The notes under the pieces were generated by a model that had not been told where the DNA came from, ran no database searches, and saw only the letters and a program-made list of their open reading frames with translations. Of a stretch of 46,052 bases of DNA, positions 34,005 through 41,241 are shown in pieces (position 1 is the stretch's first letter; every line of letters begins with the position of its first letter). The stretch is from Nostoc sp. CHAB 5836 (GTDB taxonomy: Bacteria > Cyanobacteriota > Cyanobacteriia > Cyanobacteriales > Nostocaceae), in the NCBI RefSeq assembly GCF_020829445.1, contig NZ_JAIVFV010000040.1, forward strand, positions 1 to 46,052. Direction: 5' to 3'. A program made the translations under genes and the position numbers.

Positions 34005-34029
34005 AAGAATATTAGCTGCTGGGTGTCTT

Positions 34030-34068
34030 AATTACGAATTACGAATTACGAATTACGAATTACGAATT
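34030..34068. repeat. Short tandemly repeated repetitive (STRR) heptamer array
   Basis: Five consecutive AATTACG heptamers (plus a partial one) sit a few bases before the ATG of the next gene. Heptameric STRRs are typical of heterocystous cyanobacteria. Copy number here would vary the leader length. Confidence 0.88.
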
Positions 34069-34074
34069 ATTCTT

Positions 34075-35532
34075 ATGCCTGAAGCGCTAGAAATCGAGCG
34101 TCATCGAGCTGCGATCGCTCGCACTGACATATCTCGCCCTGTACGATTGGCTATAGAAGGGTCAATCTTGAATCCAGACACCACTTTTTTTGACTACGGT
34201 TGCGGCTATGGTGGTGATGTGCAGCGAGTAAAAAACTTAGGCTACACCAGTGCAGGCTGGGATCCTTACTACTATCCTGATGTATCACGCACCCCCGCAG
34301 ATGTAGTCAACTTAGGCTACGTCCTCAACGTCATTGAAGACTCAGAAGAACGCCGTCAAAGCCTGATTCAAGCCTGGGAACTCACCAGAAAAGTTTTAAT
34401 TGTCGCGGCTCAAATCCTGATTAACGTTCCCAGCAAAACCCAGCTTGCTTACAATGATGGCATTGTGACACGTCGCAACACTTTTCAGAAATATTACGAA
34501 CAACAAGAACTCAAAACTTATATTGATCAAGTCCTAAATGTCGATGCAGTACCGATCGCACTAGGCGTCTACTTTGTTTTTCGAGATGAAGCCCAAAAAG
34601 AAAGCTACAAAGCTATCCGCTTCTTTTCTGCGACTTCTACACCGCGAGTCCGCATCCCCACTAAACGCTTTGAAGACTATCAAGAACAGCTACAACCATT
34701 AATGGCTTTTTTTACCAAGCGCGGTAGACTACCTGTGAAAGGCGAATTAGCAAATGAACAGGAATTACTAAGTGAATTTGGTAACTTTCGCCGCGCCTTT
34801 GGTGTAGTTTTGCAAGCTACCGATGAAGCAGAATGGGATGCGATCGCCTATCGTCGTTCTCTAGATATCCAAGTTTATCTCGCCCTCACCCACTTTGATC
34901 AACGCCCTGCATGGCAGAAGCTAGCCCCAGAAATGCGTCACGATATCAAAGCCTTTTTTAGTAGCTATGAGGAAGCGTGTCTTGTAGCCGACCAAAAGCT
35001 TTTCAGCTTAGGTAAATCTGGGGTGATTCAAACTGCGTGTGAAAAAAGCAAAATTGGTAAACATACACGTGGCGCCCTTTACGTCCATATTTCCGCACTT
35101 GCTGCACTTGACCCCGTACTACGAATTTGTGAAGGTTGCGCTAGCCGCACCATTGGGCGTGTCGATGAAGCCACATTGATTAAATATCACACTGATAAGC
35201 CGCAAATATCCTATCTGTCTTACCCCGAATTCGACACTGATCCCCATCCGGCGTTAAAAGCCAGTATAGGTATTGATTTAAAAACCCTATTTGTCACTCA
35301 TCGAGACTATGAAACTAGGGCAAATCCGCCGATTTTGCATCGAAAGGAAACATTTGTTACTAGTAACTACCCACGCTACGAAGAATTTGCTAAACTCACC
35401 CAACAAGAACAGGAATTAGGGCTGCTTAACCAAAAAAGCGACATTGGTACGCGTGAAGGTTGGGAAAAATGCCTTGCTGCACACAAAGTAGAAATCAGGG
35501 GTCATCAGGTTTATCCAATTCAAGAAAGTTAA
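34075..35532 (+). CDS. DNA phosphorothioation-associated putative methyltransferase
   Basis: 485 residues. The N-terminal part has a SAM-binding motif I, FFDYGCGYGGDVQRVK at about 40-55, an acidic second motif (GWDPYYYPD) and ADVVNLGYVLNVIED as the third. The remainder is specific to a family that occurs next to dnd genes. EIERHRAAIARTDISRPVRLA at the N-terminus is characteristic. Its methylation target is not established as far as I know. It ends the dnd operon; no dndFGH or other phosphorothioate-dependent restriction gene follows in this window. Confidence 0.9.
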   Translation: MPEALEIERHRAAIARTDISRPVRLAIEGSILNPDTTFFDYGCGYGGDVQRVKNLGYTSAGWDPYYYPDVSRTPADVVNLGYVLNVIEDSEERRQSLIQAWELTRKVLIVAAQILINVPSKTQLAYNDGIVTRRNTFQKYYEQQELKTYIDQVLNVDAVPIALGVYFVFRDEAQKESYKAIRFFSATSTPRVRIPTKRFEDYQEQLQPLMAFFTKRGRLPVKGELANEQELLSEFGNFRRAFGVVLQATDEAEWDAIAYRRSLDIQVYLALTHFDQRPAWQKLAPEMRHDIKAFFSSYEEACLVADQKLFSLGKSGVIQTACEKSKIGKHTRGALYVHISALAALDPVLRICEGCASRTIGRVDEATLIKYHTDKPQISYLSYPEFDTDPHPALKASIGIDLKTLFVTHRDYETRANPPILHRKETFVTSNYPRYEEFAKLTQQEQELGLLNQKSDIGTREGWEKCLAAHKVEIRGHQVYPIQES

Positions 35533-35553
35533 GAAAACGCTGACACTATAAGG

Positions 35554-35799
35554 CAATACACTTGGGTTTGTGGATAATTGTAGGTTGGGTTGAACTTTAG
35601 TGAAACCCAACAAATACTCAAAAATGTTGGGTTTCGTTCCTCAACCCAACCTACGCAAATTTATTTTTACTTGGCTTTGTGGATAATTGTAGGTTGGGTT
35701 GAACTTTAGTGAAACCCAACAAATAGTCGAAAATGTTGGGTTTCGTTCCTCAACCCAACCTACGCAAATTTATTTTTACGGTTTAACCCAAGGGTATTG
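35554..35799. repeat. MITE-like element, family 1, carrying a tandem hairpin repeat
   Basis: Outer ends GCAATACACTTGGGTT and AACCCAAGGGTATTGC pair almost perfectly. Flanks CACTATAAGG (35544-35553) and CACTATCAGG (35800-35809) form a 10-bp target duplication with one mismatch. Inside are two direct copies of a 109-bp unit (35560-35668 and 35669-35777), each containing a long hairpin: TAGGTTGGGTTGA ... TCAACCCAACCTA with inner GAAACCCAACA/TGTTGGGTTTC. Confidence 0.88.
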
Positions 35800-35936
35800 C
35801 ACTATCAGGTTATCCTGAATTTGTATTTAACCCAAGTAAATCTTGGTAGTTTGTCATATTTGGGGGAAATCACACGCCAGCTATGGCAAGTTTCAATCCC
35901 TGATCAAGATGAACTCACATCTTGCACCTAGTCCTA

Positions 35937-36054
35937 GCGATTAGAAATCGCGGCTATACAAAGGAAGTCCGCCTGCGCGGACTATACAGAAAATCAAGGG
36001 TTTCAAACCCGCGCAGGTGGGTAAAGCCTTGTGTAGCCGCGACTTCCAGTCGCC
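35937..36054. repeat. BIME-like double-hairpin units after the methyltransferase gene
   Basis: GCGATT-AGA-AATCGC and GTCCGC-CTGC-GCGGAC hairpins are followed by an inverted partner with CCCGCGCAGGTGGGTAA, GTGTAGCCGCGACTTCCAG and TCGCC. They match the palindromes around the transposase, 5 kb away. The whole 662-bp gap after the methyltransferase holds this and the family-1 element; I see no gene in it. Confidence 0.8.
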
Positions 36055-36194
36055 TGCTGCAAAATATTAGTTAATCGGAACTGCTGCCACTCCGATAATT
36101 CAGAACCTTATAGGTACTAGTTACATGATACACTTTTGGATTTCCTCGTTGTATTTTATTGATATTTCCTCAAAAGAGGCAAAAAGTTGAAACT

Positions 36195-37487
36195 ATGAGG
36201 AAAATTAAATCGCTGCTGGAAGTTTTCGGTAGTCGCAAGATGGCGGCTTTATTATTTTTAGGTTTTTCATCAGGTTTACCGTTATTGCTAATCGGTAATA
36301 CCTTAAAGGCTTGGATGACGGAGGAGAAGGTAGATTTAGCCGCTATTGGTTGGTTTAGCCTGGCTAGTTTGCCTTATTCCTTGAAGTTTTTGTGGGCGCC
36401 GTTGGTGGACAGGTTCGCTTTGCCAGTTTTGGGACGACGACGGGGTTGGTTAATTTTGACGCAGATTGCTTTGATTGTAGCGATCGCACTCATGGCTTTT
36501 CAACAACCCAAACAAGCATTACAACTACTAGCAATCAACGCCATAGTCATTGCCTTGATCAGTGCAACTCAAGATATTGCCGTTGATGCCTATCGTACCG
36601 ACGTTTTGGAAAAACTAGAAATGGGGGCTGGTGCAGCAGTTTTTATCTTAGGTTATCGAATTGCTCTATTAGTAGCAGGTGCTTTAGCCTTGATACTTGC
36701 TGACAAACTACCTTGGTCATCAGTTTACTTGTTTATGGCAGGGACGATGGTAATTGGCATTCTTGCCACCTTGTTCGCACCAGAACCCAAGGAAATTAGC
36801 CCTCCAGGATCTCTGGCTGATGCTGTCATCTTGCCCTTTGGGGAATTTTTTCAGCGTCAAGGGATTATTAAAGCTATTCTAATGCTTGCATTCATTACCC
36901 TATACAAGCTAGGTGATGCTTTGTTGAGCAATATGACCACGCCTTTTTTGCTGCAAACAGGTTTTACCAAAACCGACATTGGGGCAATTCAGGTGGGGAT
37001 GGGGTTAATTGCGACCATTGTTGGCGCTTTAGCAGGTGGTTCAATTTTGAGTGCTATTGGCATCAATCGATCACTTTGGGTTTTTGGTATTCTACAAGCA
37101 GTAAGTAATTTAGCTTACTTTTTTCTAGCATACATCGGTCAAAACTACCAAGCTATGGTACTTGCCATCAACGTAGAACAATTTTGTGGTGGATTGGGGA
37201 CAGCAGCCTTTGTTGCCTTTTTGATGAGTCTTTGTAACCAGCGCTTTTCCGCAACCCAATATGCTTTGTTATCTAGCTTAATGGCTGTCAGCCGCGATAT
37301 TCTGTCAGCCCCTGGAGGCGCCATCGCCCAAAGCACGGGTTGGCCTATATTTTTCTTAATTACCATCGCCGCCGCTATACCAGGATTACTCCTACTACCA
37401 GTATTTGCCCCCTGGAACCCTCAGCCAGTGGCAGTATCCAGACCAGGACTTGAGGACGAAGAAGAGGATATATGGGGAATCAAGTAG
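36195..37487 (+). CDS. AmpG-like major facilitator permease
   Basis: 430 residues from ATG 36195 (a TTG 36 bases upstream is unlikely). About twelve hydrophobic helices. The AmpG-type opening is clear: FLGFSSGLPLLLIGNTLKAWM, WFSLASLPYSLKFLWAPLVDRF, GRRRGW, and ISATQDIAVDAYRTDVL. AmpG proteins import anhydromuropeptides for cell-wall recycling in proteobacteria; cyanobacterial relatives may move other substrates. The next gene overlaps its 3' end by 16 bp, so the two form an operon. Confidence 0.9.
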   Translation: MRKIKSLLEVFGSRKMAALLFLGFSSGLPLLLIGNTLKAWMTEEKVDLAAIGWFSLASLPYSLKFLWAPLVDRFALPVLGRRRGWLILTQIALIVAIALMAFQQPKQALQLLAINAIVIALISATQDIAVDAYRTDVLEKLEMGAGAAVFILGYRIALLVAGALALILADKLPWSSVYLFMAGTMVIGILATLFAPEPKEISPPGSLADAVILPFGEFFQRQGIIKAILMLAFITLYKLGDALLSNMTTPFLLQTGFTKTDIGAIQVGMGLIATIVGALAGGSILSAIGINRSLWVFGILQAVSNLAYFFLAYIGQNYQAMVLAINVEQFCGGLGTAAFVAFLMSLCNQRFSATQYALLSSLMAVSRDILSAPGGAIAQSTGWPIFFLITIAAAIPGLLLLPVFAPWNPQPVAVSRPGLEDEEEDIWGIK

Positions 37488-37894
37488 TTATTGCTGTCGG
37501 CACATTCATCCTCTTACTCACTGGTTTATTACTTGGCTATGTTCTCTCGCAGTTAGTTCTAGGATTTGTCGCATTTAACCTCTTAACTTTTTTCGGAACA
37601 CTCAGCCTAATTTTAATTTTTGGTACACTTTATTACGTTTTATTTTGGCAGTTACGAAGAGATCAGTCCCGACCATCAACTCCATCAACTATAAATGAAG
37701 GGATACCAACCCAAGTAGACAAAGATTCATCTGATAGCTATCTCAAAAACAGGCTAATCGCTAAATTATCCGGTGACACTGCTGCTGCCGAACGGTTAAT
37801 TGAACAGGCAAAGGAAACTTATCCTGGGATGCCGGAGAATTGGTATTGTGAAAGAGTGCTTGACGACTTAGAGCGCGATCGCCAGATGGAGTAG
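37472..37894 (+). CDS. Small membrane protein overlapping the permease gene
   Basis: 140 residues: two N-terminal hydrophobic helices (about 4-27 and 31-60), then a soluble tail with DTAAAERLIEQAKETYPGMPENWYCERVLDDLERDR, which reads like a conserved cyanobacterial tail domain. The 16-bp overlap with the permease suggests translational coupling. Function is unknown; it may be an accessory of the transporter. Confidence 0.8.
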   Translation: MGNQVVIAVGTFILLLTGLLLGYVLSQLVLGFVAFNLLTFFGTLSLILIFGTLYYVLFWQLRRDQSRPSTPSTINEGIPTQVDKDSSDSYLKNRLIAKLSGDTAAAERLIEQAKETYPGMPENWYCERVLDDLERDRQME

Positions 37895-37900
37895 GGGGCA

Positions 37901-38178
37901 GGGCTATTTCATTCTAGACATAAACCACCCGGAACTTTAGTTCCTCTCTTATAACTAAAGTCCGTTTTAACGCAATACGGTTCACAAAAGGGCTGAAACT
38001 CTTTTTTTTACGAACCACAGAGGCGCAGAGAACACAGAGAGAAGACAAGGAGGAAGTGCTTAACCCAAGTGTATTGCGTTTTAACGGACTATAACCTTTT
38101 CTCAGTCGTCTTTAGACGACTTTTGCTATTAGACTCAGAATTCATTCTGAGGCGGGCTAGATGAGAATGAAATAGCCC
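37901..38178. repeat. Four-hairpin element with GGGCTATTTCATTCT ends, interrupted by a family-1 MITE
   Basis: Outer inverted repeats GGGCTATTTCATTCT (37901-37915) and AGAATGAAATAGCCC (38164-38178) enclose a series of hairpins: GGAACT-TT-AGTTCC, AGTCCGTT-TT-AACGGACT (split by the inserted MITE), AGTCGTCT-TT-AGACGACT and CTCAGAA-TTCA-TTCTGAG. Without the insert the element would be 164 bp. No coding frame is credible. Confidence 0.8.
37973..38076. repeat. MITE-like element, family 1, nested, with perfect 10-bp target duplication
   Basis: A 104-bp copy in reverse orientation: CAATACGGTTCACAAAAG at the left, CTTAACCCAAGTGTATTG at the right. CGTTTTAACG flanks it on both sides (37963-37972 and 38077-38086). 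The duplicated target is the centre of one hairpin of the surrounding element. Confidence 0.9.
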
Positions 38179-38385
38179 TGGAGTAGGGGGAGTGGGGAGG
38201 ACAAGAGGAATAACCTATACCCAATGCCCAGTTGCCCTGCCCTTAAGAGCGGGACGCACCAGAAGGGATGCCCAATTCCCCATTTCTAATTCCCATGCAC
38301 AGAAAATTGCTAAAATAAATCAAGAATACTTCACAAATCTTCAGCCAAGTTCTCATAAAAGTTCCTTGCTTCTTGCAATTAAAAT

Positions 38386-38574
38386 ATGGCTATTTTTCGT
38401 CAATACATCGCCCCACTGCTTGCAGTATTAATATTTTTCTTTGCCCTAGTGGCAGTAAGTTCCCGCATCTTTTTACCCTCCGATATGGCAGCACCCGCAC
38501 CAATTGAAGAGGTGGGGCTAAGTTCTCAACCTACTCCAACTGATTTACCACCAGCAGCACATAACGCGAGCTAA
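38386..38574 (+). CDS. Small single-helix membrane protein
   Basis: 62 residues: a hydrophobic N-terminal helix (about 8-30, LLAVLIFFFALVAVSS) and a proline/alanine-rich tail. The size and layout are those of a conserved small cyanobacterial membrane protein, but I cannot name it. The stop codon abuts the left end of the family-3 repeat, so the native C-terminus may have been changed. No strong ribosome-binding site is visible. Confidence 0.5.
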   Translation: MAIFRQYIAPLLAVLIFFFALVAVSSRIFLPSDMAAPAPIEEVGLSSQPTPTDLPPAAHNAS

Positions 38575-38725
38575 CTAAGTACAGATGCAGCATAAAATCG
38601 TGGCGAATTGAGGGTTGAAATTTAAACGCATAGGCGCCTCGCCTTCCCGCAGGGTAGGAACGCAAAGGGAAGCGCAAAGGAACGCAAAGAGAATTCGCTA
38701 CGAATTTATGAAATATTGTACTAAG
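38575..38725. repeat. MITE-like element, family 3, inverted copy
   Basis: A 151-bp copy of the element at 10826-10998, in opposite orientation, with the same perfect ends CTAAGTACA/TGTACTAAG. Immediately to its right, 38725 to about 38754 matches the left end of family 2 (AAGTTGGTGCGAAAAAATCA), so two repeat families abut here. Confidence 0.83.
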
Positions 38726-38746
38726 TTGGTGCGAAAAAATCAAAGT

Positions 38747-39235
38747 ATGTTAATACCTGGGTATATTATTCGCTGTGGCTTTGCTTCGGAGCGATCGCTG
38801 CTGCTTCAATTCATGCAGCGAACTTACCAGGATCTGTTTCCTAATGAGGATTTTTCCCACCTAGAGCAAACAGTTAAGCAATACTTTTCTAGCGATACGC
38901 CCTTATGGTGGGTCGAAGAGGACGGGGGGCAGGAGGGGAAGAATAACAATGCCCAATGCCCCATCGCCTGCCTTTGGGTGGGCAATGCCATAGATCAAGT
39001 ACACGGGAACCGTCATGCCCATATCTTTATCCTCTATGTTGTCGCAGAACATCGGCGACGGGGTATTGGTACAGCTTTGATGCGATATGTGGAAAATTGG
39101 GCTATTCAAAGAGGCGATCGCCAGATTGGATTGCAAGTATTTCAATCAAACAAACCTGCATTAAATCTTTACAATCAGTTAGGTTATCAAACCCAATCCC
39201 TATGGATGGTAAAATTCTTGAATGCAGAAAAATAA
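38747..39235 (+). CDS. GNAT-family N-acetyltransferase
   Basis: 162 residues from ATG 38747. The frame is open further upstream to 38615, but that part is family-3 repeat and so is not expected to be native. The acetyl-CoA motif VVAEHRRRGIGTALM is the family's R/Q-x-x-G-x-G/A loop, followed by a typical C-terminal VFQSNKPALNLYNQLGYQ. It resembles RimI-type acetyltransferases; the substrate is unknown. The start codon itself lies in a remnant of a family-2 repeat end, so the original N-terminus may have been replaced. Confidence 0.85.
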   Translation: MLIPGYIIRCGFASERSLLLQFMQRTYQDLFPNEDFSHLEQTVKQYFSSDTPLWWVEEDGGQEGKNNNAQCPIACLWVGNAIDQVHGNRHAHIFILYVVAEHRRRGIGTALMRYVENWAIQRGDRQIGLQVFQSNKPALNLYNQLGYQTQSLWMVKFLNAEK

Positions 39236-39408
39236 ACTAATGGACTACCCTAACACACTGTAGCGTCTAAGTTATAGAGGTTCTCGTTTGAAAAAACTCA
39301 ACGAGGAAGAAGGGAAAATGTATAAGAACCCAACTAATATATATAAAGCTTTAACTTATTGGCGTGGGGGATTATGTGTTAATCCCTTTTCGGGATTGAA
39401 ATGAAACT

Positions 39409-40167
39409 ATGTATGACGAAGACGATCTAAGCCTACTGGATATTGAGGAGGAGCTAGAAAGCCCCTTAGATAAAATAGAGCCACTAACTGCCGAATCAGT
39501 TGTGCCAAAGCCTGATCCAGAAGTGATGCTAGCTTTGTTGGAAAATCAACAGCCCCAGCAAAGAATGTTAGCAGCGCGTGCTTTTTGTGATATTGAAGAT
39601 GCGCGTGCTACCCCCCATCTAATTCGTCTGTTAGCTGATAACTGTCCCTTAGTACGGGTGAGTGCAGCCTATGGCATCGGACGCAATCCCAGTTTAGAAG
39701 CAGTAAGTCCATTAATTGCTCAACTAAAGAGTGATTGGAATGGCTATGTGCGTAAAGGTGTAGTTTGGGCTTTAGGAAACTGTCGCGATCGCCGTTCTTT
39801 AGCACCCCTAGCAGATGCCTTAAGAACCGACATTTCCGCAGTACGTTTGTGGGCTGCTAGCGCCTTAGCACAGATGGCAGAAGTGGGTTATGAAGCAGTT
39901 ATAGGGGCAATGCCACCATTAATTGAAGCCTTAGTCCAAGATCCCGTAGCAGCAGTGCGGAGCAACAGTGCTTGGGCAATTGGTCAACTGTGCCGCGAAT
40001 TGCCTTCTAATGTAGTTTATGCCACAGCCATCGACTCTCTAATTCAAGCCTTTGCCGAAGACCAAGATTTGGGAGTCCGAGAAGACGCCAAAGCCTCACT
40101 GTTAAAAGTGGGTGATCCCCGTGGCTTACAGCTGATTGAAACTCTAGAACAAGAAGGGTGGTTTTGA
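39409..40167 (+). CDS. HEAT-repeat protein
   Basis: 252 residues. An acidic N-terminus (YDEDDLSLLDIEEELE) is followed by about five HEAT-like helical repeats: RMLAARAFCDIEDARATPHL, PLVRVSAAYGIGRNPSLEAV, GYVRKGVVWALGNCRDRRSL, SAVRLWAASALAQMAEVG, AAVRSNSAWAIGQLC, LGVREDAKASLLKVGDPRG. In cyanobacteria such proteins include bilin lyase subunits (CpcE-like) and NblB; nothing specific to those is seen, so a general protein-protein scaffold is the safer reading. It stands alone between repeats. Confidence 0.87.
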   Translation: MYDEDDLSLLDIEEELESPLDKIEPLTAESVVPKPDPEVMLALLENQQPQQRMLAARAFCDIEDARATPHLIRLLADNCPLVRVSAAYGIGRNPSLEAVSPLIAQLKSDWNGYVRKGVVWALGNCRDRRSLAPLADALRTDISAVRLWAASALAQMAEVGYEAVIGAMPPLIEALVQDPVAAVRSNSAWAIGQLCRELPSNVVYATAIDSLIQAFAEDQDLGVREDAKASLLKVGDPRGLQLIETLEQEGWF

Positions 40168-40181
40168 TTGAGCATTGCTTA

Positions 40182-40326
40182 TCCCCCTCATCCCCCTCAT
40201 CCCCCGGTTGGTGAGCGAAGTCGAACCACATCCCCCTCATCCCCCGGTTGGTGAGCGAAGTCGAACCACATCCCCCTCATCCCCCGGTTGGTGAGCGAAG
40301 TCGAACCACATCCCCCTCATCCCCCG
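40182..40326. repeat. 40-bp tandem repeat, three full copies
   Basis: The unit CCCCCTCATCCCCCGGTTGG plus TGAGCGAAGTCGAACCACAT is repeated at 40192, 40232 and 40272, with partial copies on both sides. It lies in the short convergent gap between the HEAT-repeat and cupin genes. The CCCCCTCAT nonamer also forms a short array inside the gene at 41659-44457. Confidence 0.9.
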
Positions 40327-40334
40327 ACCAGCCC

Positions 40335-40742
40335 TTAGTGACCTTCAGCTACAGGTTTGACCAAATTTAAGTCATAAGGACGCTCAATATCATCCTCACC
40401 CAAATATTCACCATTTTGAATTTCCAGAATAATTAGCGGAATATGTCCAGGATTTTCTACCTTATGTAGTGTTGCTGCGGGGACATAAGTTGATTCGTTT
40501 CGATTCAGTAATATTTCGGCATCGCCACATGTCACCTTTGCCACACCGGAGACTACAACCCAATGTTCATTGCGGTGATAATGGATTTGTGGTTTAATGC
40601 TGTGCCTTGGCTTGATTTCAACACGACTAATTCTATAGGTTTCTCCCTCTTCGATCACCTCCACCTCACCCCAATACCGTGTACCTGAATGTGGAGGCAA
40701 TTCGTTGATATTTGACTGAGTATTATTTTCGTTCTGAGCCAT
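40335..40742 (-). CDS. Cupin protein, mannose-6-phosphate isomerase type II C-terminal-like
   Basis: 135 residues. RYWGEVEVIEEGETYRISRVEIKP, then the cupin metal motif HYHRNEHWVVVSG with its paired histidines, and LHKVENPG for the later histidine. This matches the C-terminal cupin of bifunctional mannose-1-phosphate guanylyltransferase/mannose-6-phosphate isomerases, here as a stand-alone domain. Expected role: isomerisation of mannose-6-phosphate for cell-surface sugars, or simple sugar binding. No nucleotidyltransferase partner is next to it. Confidence 0.85.
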   Translation of the reverse strand: MAQNENNTQSNINELPPHSGTRYWGEVEVIEEGETYRISRVEIKPRHSIKPQIHYHRNEHWVVVSGVAKVTCGDAEILLNRNESTYVPAATLHKVENPGHIPLIILEIQNGEYLGEDDIERPYDLNLVKPVAEGH

Positions 40743-40917
40743 AACTAATTTCTCAACCAGATAATTATCACTATTTTTAAGTAATCTAATGTAAACATAC
40801 TAAACCAGGGAATGGAAATGGTACCAACATCTCTATTGTTGACAACTGCTCTAACTTGACCCCTGCTCATGGATTCTATCTCTGAATTCCTTAATTTTGA
40901 AACTATCTAAGGAAGTG

Positions 40918-41000
40918 TAAAGTCAGCAAAGAGCTTATATAGCAATCATTCCAGAGTTGTTACAAAACTCAACATATCTTGGTTTGATCGTGCCGACTTA
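40918..41000. repeat. Short degenerate relative of family 2
   Basis: TAAAGTCAGCAAAGAGC and the complement of TAAGTCGGCACGATCAAAC form ends of an 83-bp palindromic segment with GTTGTTACAAAACTCAACATA inside. The right end resembles the AAGTCGGC...ATCAAAC end of family 2. Confidence 0.5.
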
Positions 41001-41106
41001 TTTAGACTGCCATCTGGCAACACGAGTAAACCTACAGGTCGTCCCCAAGTGGTTGGTATAGAAGGATTTAGCAAAAATCCTGTGAGAAAATCTTCGTAGT
41101 AGCCTC
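40998..41106 (-). pseudogene. Fragment of a PQQ-type sugar (sorbosone) dehydrogenase-like gene
   Basis: On the minus strand the DNA reads RGYYEDFLTGFLLNP, then TTWGRPVGLLVLPDGSL, before running into the repeat at 40918-41000. The FLTGF...WGRPVG-x-x-x-LPDGSL order is characteristic of the last blades of soluble PQQ-dependent/sorbosone dehydrogenases. No start, stop or remainder of the gene is nearby, so this is a remnant truncated by the repeat. The assignment is from motif memory. Confidence 0.5.
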
Positions 41107-41148
41107 GCGATCGCTCTAATTTTTTATTGCTGGTTCTATTGCTAAGTC

Positions 41149-41241
41149 CTATATTTTAGTTTGTATGCGGTCTTGCAATTGTTGAGATAGTTTTCTAAAC
41201 ATTTTTCTCGCCCCATTGGTAAATTTAACTTCGTAGATCAC
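41149..41241 (-). pseudogene. Truncated RelE/ParE-like toxin gene
   Basis: A GTG overlapping the stop of the upstream antitoxin (GTGA) opens a 30-codon frame, IYEVKFTNGARKMFRKLS then QQLQDRIQTKI, and ends at TAG. The opening matches RelE-superfamily toxins (about 85-95 residues), but the catalytic C-terminal half is missing; the following DNA encodes an unrelated dehydrogenase fragment. The toxin is therefore dead while its antitoxin survives. Confidence 0.7.

Larger units (their letters stand above)
40743..41148. other. Gene-poor region, 406 bp, with degraded sequences
   Basis: Apart from a short repeat (40918-41000) and a small dehydrogenase fragment (40998-41106), I see no coding sequence. 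HIP1 GCGATCGC lies at 41107. Confidence 0.6.

Noticed and set aside
35889..35925. AGTTTCAATCCCTGATCAAGA resembles the start of a cyanobacterial CRISPR repeat
   Set aside because: Single copy with no array; the similarity is short.
38615..38746. Native N-terminal extension of the GNAT protein
   Set aside because: The extra 44 codons are almost wholly the family-3 repeat copy, so the later ATG is preferred.
39379..39408. TTAATCCC-TTTT-CGGGATTGAAATGAAAC looks like a CRISPR repeat end
   Set aside because: Only one copy is present and no spacers or cas genes are nearby; at most it is a stray repeat-like sequence in front of the HEAT-repeat gene.
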